A DNA stretch of 5,294 nucleotides from a candidate division CSSED10-310 bacterium (GTDB lineage Bacteria; CSSED10-310; JAFGJC01): NCBI GenBank assembly GCA_016929305.1, contig JAFGJC010000069.1, forward strand, positions 1 to 5,294, written 5' to 3'. The notes beneath the pieces are model-generated. The model had not been told where the DNA came from. It ran no database searches and saw nothing but the letters and a program-made list of their open reading frames with translations. Of the stretch, positions 5,215 to 5,294 are shown in pieces. The number at the start of each line of letters is the position of its first letter. Position 1 is the first letter of the stretch. Made by a program: the position numbers and the translations under genes.

Positions 5215-5294
5215 ATGGACATGTGGAAGTTTTTTGACATCACGCATCGGGAGCACATTCTCTGCAATCCGATGAGTCTTGAGAAACTTGAACA
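5215..5294 (+). CDS. Probable SAM-dependent methyltransferase, N-terminal fragment
   Basis: Twenty-six complete codons are present before the window ends. The opening residues MDMWKFFDITHREH followed by CNPMSLEKLE fit the start of a group of class I SAM-dependent methyltransferases, where a short MWKFxDITHxxH helix and a CNPxS turn precede the Rossmann-like domain. That match is from memory of the family, and the SAM-binding glycine motif lies beyond the window. The start is firm because of the strong AAGGAGG site. The substrate cannot be told from this fragment. Confidence 0.6.
   Translation, partial: MDMWKFFDITHREHILCNPMSLEKLE

Overview
This window is AT-leaning bacterial DNA with four gene units and the start of a fifth, all on the + strand. 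Shine-Dalgarno sequences are strong (GGAGG or AAGGAGG), one start is GTG, one product has a lipoprotein-type signal and another is a CsgG-type envelope protein. This suggests a Gram-negative organism. The mix of an iron-sulphur flavodoxin fusion, a secreted serpin and a CsgG/DUF3395-like protein would suit an anaerobic or environmental lineage such as anammox Planctomycetes or Desulfobacterota. That placement is a guess from gene content, with no phylogenetic marker to support it.

Layout. (1) 15-1244: a complete serpin with a probable lipoprotein signal and an inhibitory-type hinge in its reactive-centre loop. (2) 1245-1578: a non-coding stretch with a 9-bp inverted repeat enclosing a second short stem, followed by a consensus -10 box. 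(3) 1579-2417: a tyrosine recombinase split by one -1 frameshift in a run of five T; the N-terminal arm-like domain and the catalytic domain are each recognisable and all catalytic residues are kept. (4) 2418-2659: a spacer with a perfect 9-bp inverted repeat. (5) 2660-3730: a secreted protein with a CsgG-like domain followed by two tandem repeats resembling DUF3395. (6) 3731-4126: an AT-rich spacer with no gene. (7) 4127-4939: a flavodoxin-like protein with two C-terminal 4Fe-4S motifs (EFR1-type architecture). (8) 4940-5214: a spacer with a short inverted repeat around a -10-like hexamer. (9) 5215-5294: the first 26 codons of a probable SAM-dependent methyltransferase, running off the window.

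The genes are separated by spacers of about 240-400 bases, so they look individually transcribed and not like an operon. I see no shared pathway. The serpin and the CsgG-like protein both act in the cell envelope, the EFR1-type protein is a cytoplasmic electron carrier, and the recombinase is probably a decayed or frameshifted mobile-element remnant. No tRNA, rRNA, CRISPR array or complete insertion sequence was seen. The points most worth a second look are the frameshifted recombinase with its structured upstream region, the CsgG plus double-repeat protein, and the serpin's short reactive loop.
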